From: Stenotrophomonas maltophilia
GTDB lineage: Bacteria; Pseudomonadota; Gammaproteobacteria; Xanthomonadales; Xanthomonadaceae
NCBI GenBank assembly: GCA_002387845.1
Contig: DGLB01000077.1
Coordinates: 1 to 48,868, forward strand
Length of the DNA: 48,868 nt
Direction of reading: 5' to 3'
Shown here: positions 25,720 to 33,647 of the stretch, in pieces
Numbering within the stretch: position 1 is the stretch's first letter
Layout of the letters: each line of letters starts with the position of its first letter
Translations under genes and position numbers: made by a program
Notes under the pieces: generated by a model
Told to the model about the DNA's origin: nothing
The model's input: only the letters and a program-made list of their open reading frames with translations
Database searches by the model: none

Positions 25720-26637
25720 ATGGATGAGAAGATTGAGGTCGGCTACCGTCGAATTGGGGAGCTTCTAGGCAAGGATGTTCACCACAAGTTCCTGATCTAC
25801 ACGGACAAGGAAGGCACCCAGCATACGATCAGCGGCTGGACGGGGAAGTCAGGGCCGGGCCTGCCGTACGGAAACATTCGCGTCGATGCCAATGCACCTT
25901 ACGACGCGAAAAACCCCGATCATCCGTCGAAGTCGAGTTCGACCGAGCAGCCGCAGTACCGTGAACTCATCGCTACGCATTCGGATCTTTCGCTGGTCTG
26001 GAAGCAGATGACTGCCGATGCGAAGGCCAAAGACGGCAAGTACCCGTATGATCCTCAATTGCAGAACTCCAACACGCTTGCCGACAGCGTGCTTCGGGAC
26101 ATCAAGTTGCCCGAGCCCAAGAAAGACGGCCTCGATGGGCATTGGGCTCCAGGTTCGGGTCGGGCGTTGGATGAGTCACTCAAACCGGTGGTACCGGGTC
26201 TGACAAACTCCAACCGGACCTTGAGCTTGAACGACGGCGATTCCGATGCTGCGCGTGATGACCAACTGCGTGCTGATCCGCTGTTCAAGCAGGCGTTGGC
26301 CGGATTGGACAGGATTGGGCCTGGAGCTGGGATGTATGCGGATGAAGCGGGCAAGGAGAACTTGGCTGCAGCACTGGCCGCAAAGGCGCGCTCGCAGATG
26401 CCACCGCTTCCGGAGATCCATGATGTGCTCCGTGGGGCCAATGGCGACAATCTTTTTGCCGTGTGGAAGAACCCGGGTAATGATCAGCACATGCTGCGCG
26501 CCCACGTGGCTGTGGATGAGGCCGTGAGACGGCCGGCGGAGCAGAATTTGCAGGCGCTGGCGTCTGCTGCTGATCAGCAGGAGCGGGTGCAGCTGGTTGA
26601 GGTTGAGTTGGGTCGTGGTGGTATGCGGATGGGGTAG
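25720..26637 (+). CDS. Putative X-T4SS effector with XVIPCD-like C-terminus
   Basis: The 305-residue protein has no signal peptide. The C-terminal part (about 167-305) has the XVIPCD pattern: SLNDGDSDAARDDQLRADP, LFKQALAGLD, KENLAAALAAKAR, a D/N-LFAVW strand, and R-AHVAVDEAVRRPAEQNLQAL. This domain is recognised by VirD4 in the Xanthomonadales T4SS that injects toxins into rival bacteria. The N-terminal part (1-165) contains HHKFLIY (His21/His22), SGW, Tyr50, YDPQLQNSNTL (Ser117) and HWAPGSG, which suggests a hydrolase-type fold, but I cannot name it. The Gln-rich tail of classical members is missing; the protein ends RMG. The lipoprotein partner implies a periplasmic target. Confidence 0.72.
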   Translation: MDEKIEVGYRRIGELLGKDVHHKFLIYTDKEGTQHTISGWTGKSGPGLPYGNIRVDANAPYDAKNPDHPSKSSSTEQPQYRELIATHSDLSLVWKQMTADAKAKDGKYPYDPQLQNSNTLADSVLRDIKLPEPKKDGLDGHWAPGSGRALDESLKPVVPGLTNSNRTLSLNDGDSDAARDDQLRADPLFKQALAGLDRIGPGAGMYADEAGKENLAAALAAKARSQMPPLPEIHDVLRGANGDNLFAVWKNPGNDQHMLRAHVAVDEAVRRPAEQNLQALASAADQQERVQLVEVELGRGGMRMG

Positions 26638-26644
26638 GGGGAGG

Positions 26645-26682
26645 GCAGCCGGGCAGAGTAGCCGGGCAAGGCCCGGCTCTAC
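26645..26682 (-). repeat. SMAG-type REP, extended
   Basis: GCCCGGCTCTAC (complement of GTAGAGCCGGGC) ends a stretch with three GC-rich arms (GCAGCCGGGC, TAGCCGGGC, GCCCGGCT). It starts 8 bp after the effector stop and recurs, with its flank, at 29039-29075. Confidence 0.8.
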
Positions 26683-26730
26683 ATTTGGTGTTCTTAGATT
26701 GGAGGCATCGCTGGTGAGCGGTGGTTTGTC

Positions 26731-27072
26731 ATGAACAACGTCACGTCATTGGTGCCCGTGCATCCGGGCAAGTATCTGGTCGAGAAGTACATGGACCCGT
26801 TAGGTATCTCTGTCGATGAGCTGGCAACGGACATCAGGGTTTCGCCTGATCTTGTATCGGACATCATCGCAGGACGTAAGGGCGTTACCGCGGAAACTGC
26901 GATGCGTCTTGGGCGCTACTTCAGAACCACTACTATGTTTTGGATGAAGATGCAGAGTAATTACGACATGCACCTTGCGCGCATCAAGTATGCGAAATCG
27001 ATTGCGCGGGTTCGTCCCATGAAAGGGCGAAAGGTTCCGCCGTCTGCGGACATTCTTCGGTTTCGCTCGTAG
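26731..27072 (+). CDS. HigA-type antitoxin / XRE regulator (orphan)
   Basis: This 113-residue protein resembles HigA antitoxins: VHPGKYLVEKYMDPLGIS, an HTH (VDELATDIRVSPDLVSDIIAGRKGVT) and AMRLGRYFRTTTMFWMKMQ. HigB normally precedes higA, but only 93 bp lie between this gene and the effector stop, with no RelE-like frame. The C-terminal tail (IARVRPMKGRKVPPSADILRFRS) is longer than in minimal HigA. It may regulate neighbouring genes or be left over from a lost pair. Confidence 0.75.
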   Translation: MNNVTSLVPVHPGKYLVEKYMDPLGISVDELATDIRVSPDLVSDIIAGRKGVTAETAMRLGRYFRTTTMFWMKMQSNYDMHLARIKYAKSIARVRPMKGRKVPPSADILRFRS

Positions 27073-27107
27073 GGGAGTCGCACTTTGCTGGTGAGATCGC
27101 GCCAGGA

Positions 27108-27131
27108 GCAGCCGGGCGAGCCCGGCTCTAC
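27108..27131 (-). repeat. SMAG-type REP
   Basis: GCAGCCGGGC, short loop, GCCCGGCTCTAC; the GTAG end is on the minus strand. It lies after the HigA-type gene. Confidence 0.85.
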
Positions 27132-27184
27132 GGGATCTCCGGTGGGTCGAACTGATTGATTGCTGCCGTATCCTCCATCTGACC

Positions 27185-27481
27185 ATGATCCGTTGGGAGC
27201 CGATCGACAAAAGCGCGGGGCGGCAGAAGTTGAAGTGGCGCTGGTACTCAAACGATGCGCTGGTATCCGAACTCAAGTGGGCGGCCACCTTCAAGCAGAC
27301 GCCATTCGAGACATTGGGGACGATTCCAGCTTCCGCGCTTGGTCCCGGAAAGCATCGCGTCGAACTCTATATTGGTGACGAACTGTACGACACCCAGGAA
27401 TTCGAGGTGGCCGAGGCTGTTGCACCTGATGCCAACAGTGCGCCTGCTGTTCCCGTTGATGGTGCGGCTCCAACGGACTGA
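27185..27481 (+). CDS. Small hypothetical protein, possibly a truncated C-terminal domain
   Basis: This 98-residue protein is not recognised. It has a beta-rich pattern with aromatic residues (LKWRWYSNDALVSELKW, ELYIGDELYDTQEFEV) and an Ala/Pro-rich tail. There is no signal peptide and no clear ribosome site before ATG 27185. The pattern looks like the final domain of a longer protein, so it may be a remnant that is still open. It converges with the minus-strand gene that starts at 28357. Confidence 0.45.
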   Translation: MIRWEPIDKSAGRQKLKWRWYSNDALVSELKWAATFKQTPFETLGTIPASALGPGKHRVELYIGDELYDTQEFEVAEAVAPDANSAPAVPVDGAAPTD

Positions 27482-27523
27482 TGCCGACCACGGATGCCGC
27501 AAAGCAAGCGCCCCGGTCTTCTG

Positions 27524-28357
27524 CTATGGGTCGCTGAAGCGGCCCTTGCTGCGCTCGCAGGAAAGGGCGCACGCCTCGGTCTTGAAGGCATCAATTACCG
27601 ACTGCATTGCGCTTGGGTCATCCAGCTTTTCCTTGTCCAGGATAAGCTGGGTTGCCTGGATGACGCTGTCGCGCATCTCCGGCGACAGTGCCGCTGCCGT
27701 TTCCCGTGCCACAGGAATGATCTGCGCTGCCAGTGCGATGCGTTCATCAGTCGGCGTATCCGGATTCATTACACCCCCCATTGCCGCCATCGTGAACGCG
27801 CGGAATGGCTGGGTCTGCATCCCCAGCATGCGATTCTCGTCCTCGCGTGTGACCCCCTCAAGGGGCCAGTTCTCAGCGTCATTGAGCAGCAATCGGGTAT
27901 TGCAGCGCATCTGCTCAAGAAACACTTGTGTGTGCAGGCGTCGCACGTCAGGGCTGGCCGACATGAGGTCTTTTGAGGTGGCGGTACCTGAAGCCTTGTC
28001 GCCAGTGTTGGCGGCAAGACCCGCCTCACCCACGCGATAGATCTCCATGACAGCGTCAAACGCCTTGTGGCACACTTGGAATCCCTCCAGGGTTTCATGC
28101 GGAGCAATCTCGGCAATCCGCGACATCGGTTTGTAGACGTCTGCGAGCCTGGCCTCAAGTGTTCTCCAGTCCACCGGTCTTGAACCAATTTCCTCGATGC
28201 TGGCGGTTGCGGCCGCTTTCAGCCGGGAAACGGCCGCGTCCTGTTCGGACCTGAGGGAGGATGCATCTGTCGCGCTGGCGGCGGTGACGGGCAGCGCACA
28301 GAGCAGGGTCAGCAGCAGGCCAGGGGTGAAGCGGAGGGGTGTGCGGGTAACGTCCAT
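27524..28357 (-). CDS. Periplasmic hypothetical protein
   Basis: This 277-residue protein has a Sec signal peptide (LLLTLLCALPVTAASATDA, cleavage near residue 28). The mature part is largely helical, with four cysteines (FQVCHKAF, QMRCNTRL, EACALSC) that could form disulfides. I do not recognise a family. Its position among effector and immunity genes makes a protective periplasmic role possible, but nothing in the sequence shows it. Confidence 0.6.
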   Translation of the reverse strand: MDVTRTPLRFTPGLLLTLLCALPVTAASATDASSLRSEQDAAVSRLKAAATASIEEIGSRPVDWRTLEARLADVYKPMSRIAEIAPHETLEGFQVCHKAFDAVMEIYRVGEAGLAANTGDKASGTATSKDLMSASPDVRRLHTQVFLEQMRCNTRLLLNDAENWPLEGVTREDENRMLGMQTQPFRAFTMAAMGGVMNPDTPTDERIALAAQIIPVARETAAALSPEMRDSVIQATQLILDKEKLDDPSAMQSVIDAFKTEACALSCERSKGRFSDP

Positions 28358-28395
28358 GTTTTCCTGAATCAGAGGGTTGCCGGACCAGTATAGGG

Positions 28396-28671
28396 GCCGG
28401 GATCTGCTCGGAGCGGAATCCAGACAGTTTCAGCATCTATGCCGCCGATGCGGCCACGGTGGTGGTGATTCCCAGCGAAGGCGTGCTGGAAATCTGGGCG
28501 CACCACAGCCATGCCTGGCCATCTTCGCCCGCATTCGCACGTTTCCTTGCCGCTGGGCTGGGTTGTACGGTCCGCTGTGACCCCGGCGCGGAGGCACCGG
28601 ATATCGACCCGTATTCCGATGCGCTACCTGAGATAGACGGCGAGGGCGAGCGCATCGTCACCCTGTCCTGA
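28396..28671 (+). pseudogene. 5'-truncated copy of the 34721 gene
   Basis: From GGAGCGGAATCCAGACAG onward this stretch is nearly identical to 34800-35071; the protein blocks SERNPDSFSIYAADA, VVVIPSEGVLEIW and SSPAFARFLAAGLGC correspond one to one. The first 27 or so codons are missing and no proper start is present. Point differences are mostly silent or conservative. Confidence 0.85.
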
Positions 28672-28677
28672 TAGGAC

Positions 28678-29031
28678 ATGCCATGCGCGTCAATGCAGAT
28701 CGTCTGCGCGGCGCGAGACGCCCCAGCATGCGCTGACGTCGATGACGTGGGCAAGGAGAACCTCGCCGCAGCACTGGCCGCGAAGGCGCGCACGCAGATG
28801 CCACCGCTTCCGGAGGTCCATGATGTGCTCCGCGGGACCAATGGCGACAATCTTTTTGCCGTGTGGAAGAACCCGGGTAATGATCAGCACATGCTGCGCG
28901 CTCACGTGGATGAGGCCGTGAGGCGGCCGGCGGAGCAGAGTTTGCAGGCGTTGGCGTCTGCTGCTGATCAGCAGGAGCGGGTGCAGCTGGTTGAGGTTGA
29001 GTTGGGTCGTGGTGGTAGGCGGATGGGGTAG
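28678..29031 (+). pseudogene. Orphan XVIPCD fragment, partial copy of the 25720 effector C-terminus
   Basis: From GGCAAGGAGAACCT (28749) to the stop the DNA is nearly identical to 26346-26637, with one 6-bp in-frame deletion (HVDEAV instead of HVAVDEAV). The similarity continues past the stop through GGGGGAGGGC into the REP. An open frame from ATG 28678 would add about 23 unrelated residues and give a 117-residue stand-alone secretion domain; whether it is translated is unknown. It joins directly to the truncated 34721-type copy. Confidence 0.75.
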
Positions 29032-29038
29032 GGGGAGG

Positions 29039-29075
29039 GCAGCCGGGCAGAGCAGCCGGGCAAGCCCGGCTCTAC
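29039..29075 (-). repeat. SMAG-type REP, extended copy of 26645-26682
   Basis: Same three-arm layout as the repeat after the intact effector, differing at two positions. It was duplicated together with the XVIPCD fragment. Confidence 0.8.
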
Positions 29076-29142
29076 GGGATTTCTGGTGGGCCCGATTGCG
29101 CGAGTAACCCGAGCGGGTTGCCGGTGGGGTGACGTGGCCGGC

Positions 29143-31854
29143 TCACCCCATCCTTGGCCCCTGGCGGGTCTGCTCGTCCCTCTGCTGCTGTTCCTGTGTC
29201 TGCGCTTGCGCCAGTTGCTGCGTGCGGTCCTGCGCCTGCGCATCCCGGTTCTGGTTGGCCACTGCGTAGTGCTGTTCCGGTGCCGCAGCCAGCGCTTCCT
29301 GGGTCGGCATGTGCGCCCGGTTGGCGGCGGGGTCCGGCGAGGCTCCCGGGCCGGAGCGCATCACGAACAGGGTGGTGCCGGCGGCGCGGGTCTCGGTAGC
29401 TTCATTCAACGCCATGTCCACCTTGTCGCCGGGCTTGAACCCGGCTTCGGTCGCCAAACGGTACGCACTGGCCAGCAGGCGGTCGCTGCTTTGGTCCCAC
29501 GCCTTGTTGTGCCGCTCATCCAGTTTGGCCACAGAGGAGCGCAGCTGCTCCACCAGTCCGGCGTCTTCCGGGCGTGGGGCCATGCTGTGGCGGCGGTCCA
29601 CTTCGGGGCGGTCAGGCGTGGCAGGCTGCGCGGGCCCGGTACTGTGCGGCGTGGGGGTGCTCGGTGCAGGCGCGGAAGGCGTCGTGTTGGGGGGTGGCTG
29701 CCCTTCCTGTGCAGTACCGCTTTGCGCACGTGCCTGCGCAATCTCTGCTGGCGTAGTGACCGACACCGTCTCCATCCGCTCGTCATCCTTGCCGGCCAGG
29801 GTGGCGAGTGAGCCATCCTTCTGCACCTGCAACATGAAAGTGCTGGAACCGGGCAGGTCGCGTGCGTGGTCCTGGGCAACAGCGGCCACAGCGGCGTCAA
29901 TCTCCTCGGCGTTACGCGCGATGCCGGCGCGACGGTAGGCGTCCACCACTTGGCCGCGCAGGCCGTACTCGGTGGGGGTGGGATTGGCGCGGGCAATGTC
30001 GGCCATGGAGGTCAGTTCCTGCACACCGGCCTGCTGGCTCTGGCGCGTGCGGTTGAGCTCCTCGATGATGTTGCCTTCAGCCGGGTTGGTACCGTACACC
30101 CAGCCCGGGGTCTGCCACTGCCCGTTGGCGTCCTGGGTGTACTTCTCGCCGTTGGACGCCATCAGTGGTTGTGTCTGCGTCTGGGCGTTGGTGATCACCT
30201 CGGGTACGGCTTCGATCTTGGCGAACTCATGCCACCCATACTGGTTGAACGCCACCTGGTAACGGGCAGCCAGTGCCTCGGGCGTATTGGCGGCGTTCTG
30301 GGCAATGATGCGCTGCGATTCCAGTTCCAGCTGGCCAGCCTTTTCCGGGCTGACCGCTACGGCGCGATCAATGGGGATGCGCCCGTCAATCGTCTCGTGG
30401 ATGGAGAGGTTCCATTCGCCGTTCTGCGGATTGCGCACATAGTGGCGGCTGGTTTCAAACGGCTCACGTGGCGGCGTGTTGTCGCCGCTTGCATCCAGCT
30501 TGAACGGGTTCTGCGGCTTGGGCAGGTTGGCCATGCCGAGCGAATACGAGTCATTGGCGGCCTTGTAGTTCAGCTCATCCACCAGTCGGCCGCCGGCCAC
30601 CACAGTGGTGTCACGGTAGCTGCCGTCAGGCTGCGGCGTGCGCACGCTGCGGCTCCAGGTGCCGTTGGTGTCTTCGGGGTCGCGGCTCCATTCGTTGCCG
30701 CTGCGATCCACCTGGGTGTAAACGGCTTTCTTGTCCTGGTACTGAGCCCAGTACTCACCGGCAAAGCCGCCGGCCACGCCGCCTACCAGGCCGGTGACCA
30801 CTGCGCCTGGGCCGGTCCACGACCCGGTGAGGGCCCCATAGCCTGCGCCCAGCAGGAATCCGCCGCCAAACCCGCCTACGGTGCGACCTACGAAGTGTGT
30901 GCCGGCAGACATCGCGCCTGCATCGTTGCCTTCGCTACGCAGTTGGGCCACGCGGTGACCGGTGATGGCGAAGTCCACGGCCAGTGCGGCTACGCCCGCG
31001 ACCCCGAGTACGCGTGCGCCGGTGATCTGCCCGCGCGTGGCGACGGCCTCGGCGGCACCTTCAGCGGCACCGGTTCGGCCTGCGGTGCCGGCCAGTTCAG
31101 GAGCCGTAGGTGCGGGGGCGGGACGCGCTATGGTGAGCGGCATCTCCGGGTTGAGCGCGGTGCGCACGCGTAAGGCGGTGGGCTCGGTCAGTGGCAGGCG
31201 GCCGCCCTGATTGGCCTCTTCAATTGCGGTGGATAACGATGCGCGGCCGCCCCAACGCTCGCTCAGGGTGGAACTACCGGGCTGGTCAATGGCATCCAGC
31301 GCTAGTCTTACGTTGGCCTCGGATTGGGTGACGCCGCGCCAGCGCAACTCGGATGCGTTGAGCGTTTTCTGTTCGGCAATCTGCGCCGCATGGGTGCGCT
31401 CGTAGCCGTCGAGGTCAGCGAAGAAGGTGCGGACCTTGGCGTTGGCCTCGGCCGGCGTCATGCCCTCGGGTGTATTCGTGACCAGGTCGCCGTTGATGAT
31501 GCCGGCGCGCAGGGTTTGAGAGAGGTTATCGAGACGGCCGGCCATGCGCTCAGCGGCGGCTGCTCGAACCTCGGGCGTTGCATTCCGGCCTAACAGGAGT
31601 TGGCCGTCTGGTGACTGCTCAAGTTCCTCGATCGCCAGCAGTAGGCCATCGGAGTACGCGCTGAGTGGGCCGCCCGAATGTGGCGAGAGCCCCATCTGTG
31701 CCGCCAATGCAGGCGTAGCGGGGAGGTTCAAGATGTTGGTCGCGCCGTGCAGCTTGAAATGGCCGCTGTCGGCGAGAAGCTGGAGCAAGCGACTGTTTTC
31801 AACCGCCACCTGCTCAATCAAGTGATGCCCTTGGAAAACCGGTATGTCACCCAT
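29143..31854 (-). CDS. X-T4SS effector with N-terminal AHH-type (HNH) nuclease motif, XVIPCD and Gln-rich tail
   Basis: I place the start at ATG 31854 (903 residues), which has GAGAGG 8 bp upstream; an in-frame ATG at 31872 is less likely. The first 70 residues carry the AHH nuclease pattern: GHHLIEQ (His10, His11), N40-I-L-N-L-P, H59-SGG and Tyr67. Residues about 320-375 are a glycine-zipper hydrophobic stretch (GGFGGGFLLGAGYGALTG). The C-terminal 150 residues begin RRHSMAPRPEDAGLVEQL, contain LDERHNKAWD and KVDMALNE, and end in a tail rich in Gln closing RMG: the classical X-Tfe layout. It probably degrades DNA in rival cells. The Imm11-like gene lies directly upstream. Confidence 0.8.
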   Translation of the reverse strand: MGDIPVFQGHHLIEQVAVENSRLLQLLADSGHFKLHGATNILNLPATPALAAQMGLSPHSGGPLSAYSDGLLLAIEELEQSPDGQLLLGRNATPEVRAAAAERMAGRLDNLSQTLRAGIINGDLVTNTPEGMTPAEANAKVRTFFADLDGYERTHAAQIAEQKTLNASELRWRGVTQSEANVRLALDAIDQPGSSTLSERWGGRASLSTAIEEANQGGRLPLTEPTALRVRTALNPEMPLTIARPAPAPTAPELAGTAGRTGAAEGAAEAVATRGQITGARVLGVAGVAALAVDFAITGHRVAQLRSEGNDAGAMSAGTHFVGRTVGGFGGGFLLGAGYGALTGSWTGPGAVVTGLVGGVAGGFAGEYWAQYQDKKAVYTQVDRSGNEWSRDPEDTNGTWSRSVRTPQPDGSYRDTTVVAGGRLVDELNYKAANDSYSLGMANLPKPQNPFKLDASGDNTPPREPFETSRHYVRNPQNGEWNLSIHETIDGRIPIDRAVAVSPEKAGQLELESQRIIAQNAANTPEALAARYQVAFNQYGWHEFAKIEAVPEVITNAQTQTQPLMASNGEKYTQDANGQWQTPGWVYGTNPAEGNIIEELNRTRQSQQAGVQELTSMADIARANPTPTEYGLRGQVVDAYRRAGIARNAEEIDAAVAAVAQDHARDLPGSSTFMLQVQKDGSLATLAGKDDERMETVSVTTPAEIAQARAQSGTAQEGQPPPNTTPSAPAPSTPTPHSTGPAQPATPDRPEVDRRHSMAPRPEDAGLVEQLRSSVAKLDERHNKAWDQSSDRLLASAYRLATEAGFKPGDKVDMALNEATETRAAGTTLFVMRSGPGASPDPAANRAHMPTQEALAAAPEQHYAVANQNRDAQAQDRTQQLAQAQTQEQQQRDEQTRQGPRMG

Positions 31855-31896
31855 TGGTGCAACCTCTCTCAAGAATCCGTTTGAGGGTGTTTTCGA

Positions 31897-32562
31897 TTAA
31901 AGCTCAGCTACATCGCGCAGTCTGACGCCGCTCAGATCGGCCGCAGTCAGTGCCTCGAACATCACGTGATCGCAGACGGGAGGCGCACCAAGACTCTTCT
32001 GGCGGAAAATGTGTGCATCCGCTACGACACCGGCATCGAACACCAGGCTTGCTCCGCCAAGCACGCTGTAGACCTTCACATCCTGGTTGGTCTGGTAGTC
32101 GTGCTCGAGCTTGACCTTCACCCGTGACGCGGCCTCGTCCAACGCGTCGAGCGTACGCACCACGTCACATAGATAGTAATTGGGCCCTTGTGTACCGTCG
32201 GAAGGGCTGAACTTACATGCAGCAAAGGCAAAGCCCTTCGCGTCGACCTGCTCAAAGACCCTCTTGAGCGCCTCGGAAACTACCCAGATTCCGCTCAGGA
32301 CTTCAAAGTCGCGTGGCGGTCCGCCCTTTTCTGGCAGGTGGATAAGATGAGGTTGTTCCCGGTATTGACCAGGCTCCCCTGTGGGTCGCTCTACAATGCC
32401 AACGTCCGGATGGATCAGCGCGTCCTTGTTTCCGAACACCAGGCCTGATATCTCGCCATTACCTCGGAGGCTTGGATCGATCAGGAAGTACTTTCCCTTT
32501 TGGGACTCGGACTCAGCTGAGACAGTATTTACGGTCGGTTCGGTCACGGTGGCTTCCATCAT
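31897..32562 (-). CDS. Imm11/DUF1629-like immunity protein
   Basis: This 221-residue protein starts at 32562, with a second ATG right after it; a longer open frame upstream is antisense to the next gene. It has no signal peptide, so it is cytosolic. The pattern (KYFLIDPSLRGNG, WVVSEALKRVFEQVDAKGFAFAACKF, YYLCDVVRTLDALDEA) is that of the Imm11/DUF1629 immunity family, often next to AHH nuclease toxins. It lies 42 bp before the effector start in the same orientation. Family call from memory of the pattern. Confidence 0.65.
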   Translation of the reverse strand: MMEATVTEPTVNTVSAESESQKGKYFLIDPSLRGNGEISGLVFGNKDALIHPDVGIVERPTGEPGQYREQPHLIHLPEKGGPPRDFEVLSGIWVVSEALKRVFEQVDAKGFAFAACKFSPSDGTQGPNYYLCDVVRTLDALDEAASRVKVKLEHDYQTNQDVKVYSVLGGASLVFDAGVVADAHIFRQKSLGAPPVCDHVMFEALTAADLSGVRLRDVAEL

Positions 32563-32696
32563 GGATGCAGGGGCAGAACGAGACAGCAGATTGGCCGATG
32601 CTAGCCGGGCCTGCGCGCGGCCACAAGGTCTGATGGGCTGCCAGCATGTCTCTCCGCGTGGATCGATCTCCCGAGCTTTGAGGCGGGATTTACGGC

Positions 32697-32752
32697 GACA
32701 CGCATGGCGTGTCACTACGGAGGCAACCACGTAGAGACGCGCCATGCGCGTC
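32697..32752. repeat. Inverted pair of GTAG palindromes, second stem type
   Basis: GACACGCATGGCGTGTCACTAC (GTAG on the minus strand) is followed 13 bp later by GTAGAGACGCGCC / GGCGCGTC-like palindrome on the plus strand. The same ACGC-CATG-GCGT stem recurs near 35.1, 42.2 and 45.7 kb. The pair marks the edge of the effector region. Confidence 0.75.
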
Positions 32753-32787
32753 TGCTTCATCAACGTCCCCCCACACAAGGAACTCCC

Positions 32788-33441
32788 ATGACACAGGTAT
32801 TCATCGTAGGTGGCGCAGGCAAGATCGGCCGCCGCGTCGCCCAGCAGCTCCACGCCCGCGGTCACCGCGCACTCTCCCTGTATCGCACACCGGAACAGGC
32901 CGCAGAGTTGCAGCAGCTCGGCGCAGTCCCCGTGCCGGGCAACCTCCTCGAACTTGACGAAGCCACGCTGGCGAACCTCATGTCCGGCAGCGACGTAGTG
33001 GTCTTCACCGCCGGCGCAGGTGGCAAGGGTGGCCCGGAAATGACCAACGCCATCGATGGGCGCGGGCTGGAACTGGCGGTAGCCGCCGCCCGCCGCGCCA
33101 ATGTGCGCCGCTTCCTGCTGGTCTCCGCCTTCCCCGAGGCCGGTCGTGGGCGTCAGGTCTCCGATACCTTCGAGAACTACATGGCGGTCAAGAAGCAGGC
33201 CGACGTGTATCTGGCGCAAAGCGACCTGGACTGGGTCATCCTTCGTCCCGGCACCCTGGTCGACACGCCGGGAACAGGCAAGGTGCAGGCCGGGCTGGCC
33301 ATCCCGTATGGCAATGTGCCGCGCGACGATGTGGCTGCCACGTTGGTGGCTCTCATTGAGAAGCCGGCGATTACCCGGGTGATCATCGAGCTCACCGAAG
33401 GCGACACCCCGGTGGGCGAGGCGCTGGAGCCATTTGCCTAG
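32788..33441 (+). CDS. NAD(P)-binding (NmrA/YwnB-like) protein
   Basis: ATG 32788 gives 217 residues. The Rossmann motif is IVGGAGKIGRRVAQQL, followed by LLVSAFPEAGRG and YMAVKKQADVYLAQSDLDWVILRPGTL, characteristic of atypical short SDRs of the NAD(P)-binding (YwnB/YhfK-like) group. Substrate unknown. AAGGAACTCCC precedes the start. Confidence 0.85.
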   Translation: MTQVFIVGGAGKIGRRVAQQLHARGHRALSLYRTPEQAAELQQLGAVPVPGNLLELDEATLANLMSGSDVVVFTAGAGGKGGPEMTNAIDGRGLELAVAAARRANVRRFLLVSAFPEAGRGRQVSDTFENYMAVKKQADVYLAQSDLDWVILRPGTLVDTPGTGKVQAGLAIPYGNVPRDDVAATLVALIEKPAITRVIIELTEGDTPVGEALEPFA

Positions 33442-33647
33442 GGCGCTGGGCCCGTCACATCAGGGCTGGGGGTGGGGCGGCATACTCCGCCCAGACGCCC
33501 GGCCCGGGTCCAGTGAGGGTTCGATCATGCGCTTCCCGCTGCTGTTATCCAGATGGGTCAGTGATGGCTGCAGGGCAGTGTTCTGCGGGCAGGTGCAGCG
33601 CCTGACGCCGTTGAGGCGTCGCTGATGCACTGCGGGCGGAGTCGCGC

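Noticed and set aside
26638..26730. HigB toxin gene before the HigA-type gene
   Set aside because: The gap is 93 bp and mostly REP; too short for a HigB.
26645..29075. CRISPR array suggested by repeated GC-rich units
   Set aside because: The units are palindromic REPs with GTAG ends at irregular distances, without regular spacers.
29866..31173. 435-codon plus-strand frame opposite the large effector
   Set aside because: Antisense; the minus-strand product has a coherent effector layout with a ribosome site.
19920..32800. Integrated prophage or ICE behind the tRNA
   Set aside because: No integrase, phage structural or conjugation genes and no repeat of the tRNA 3' end are visible in the window.
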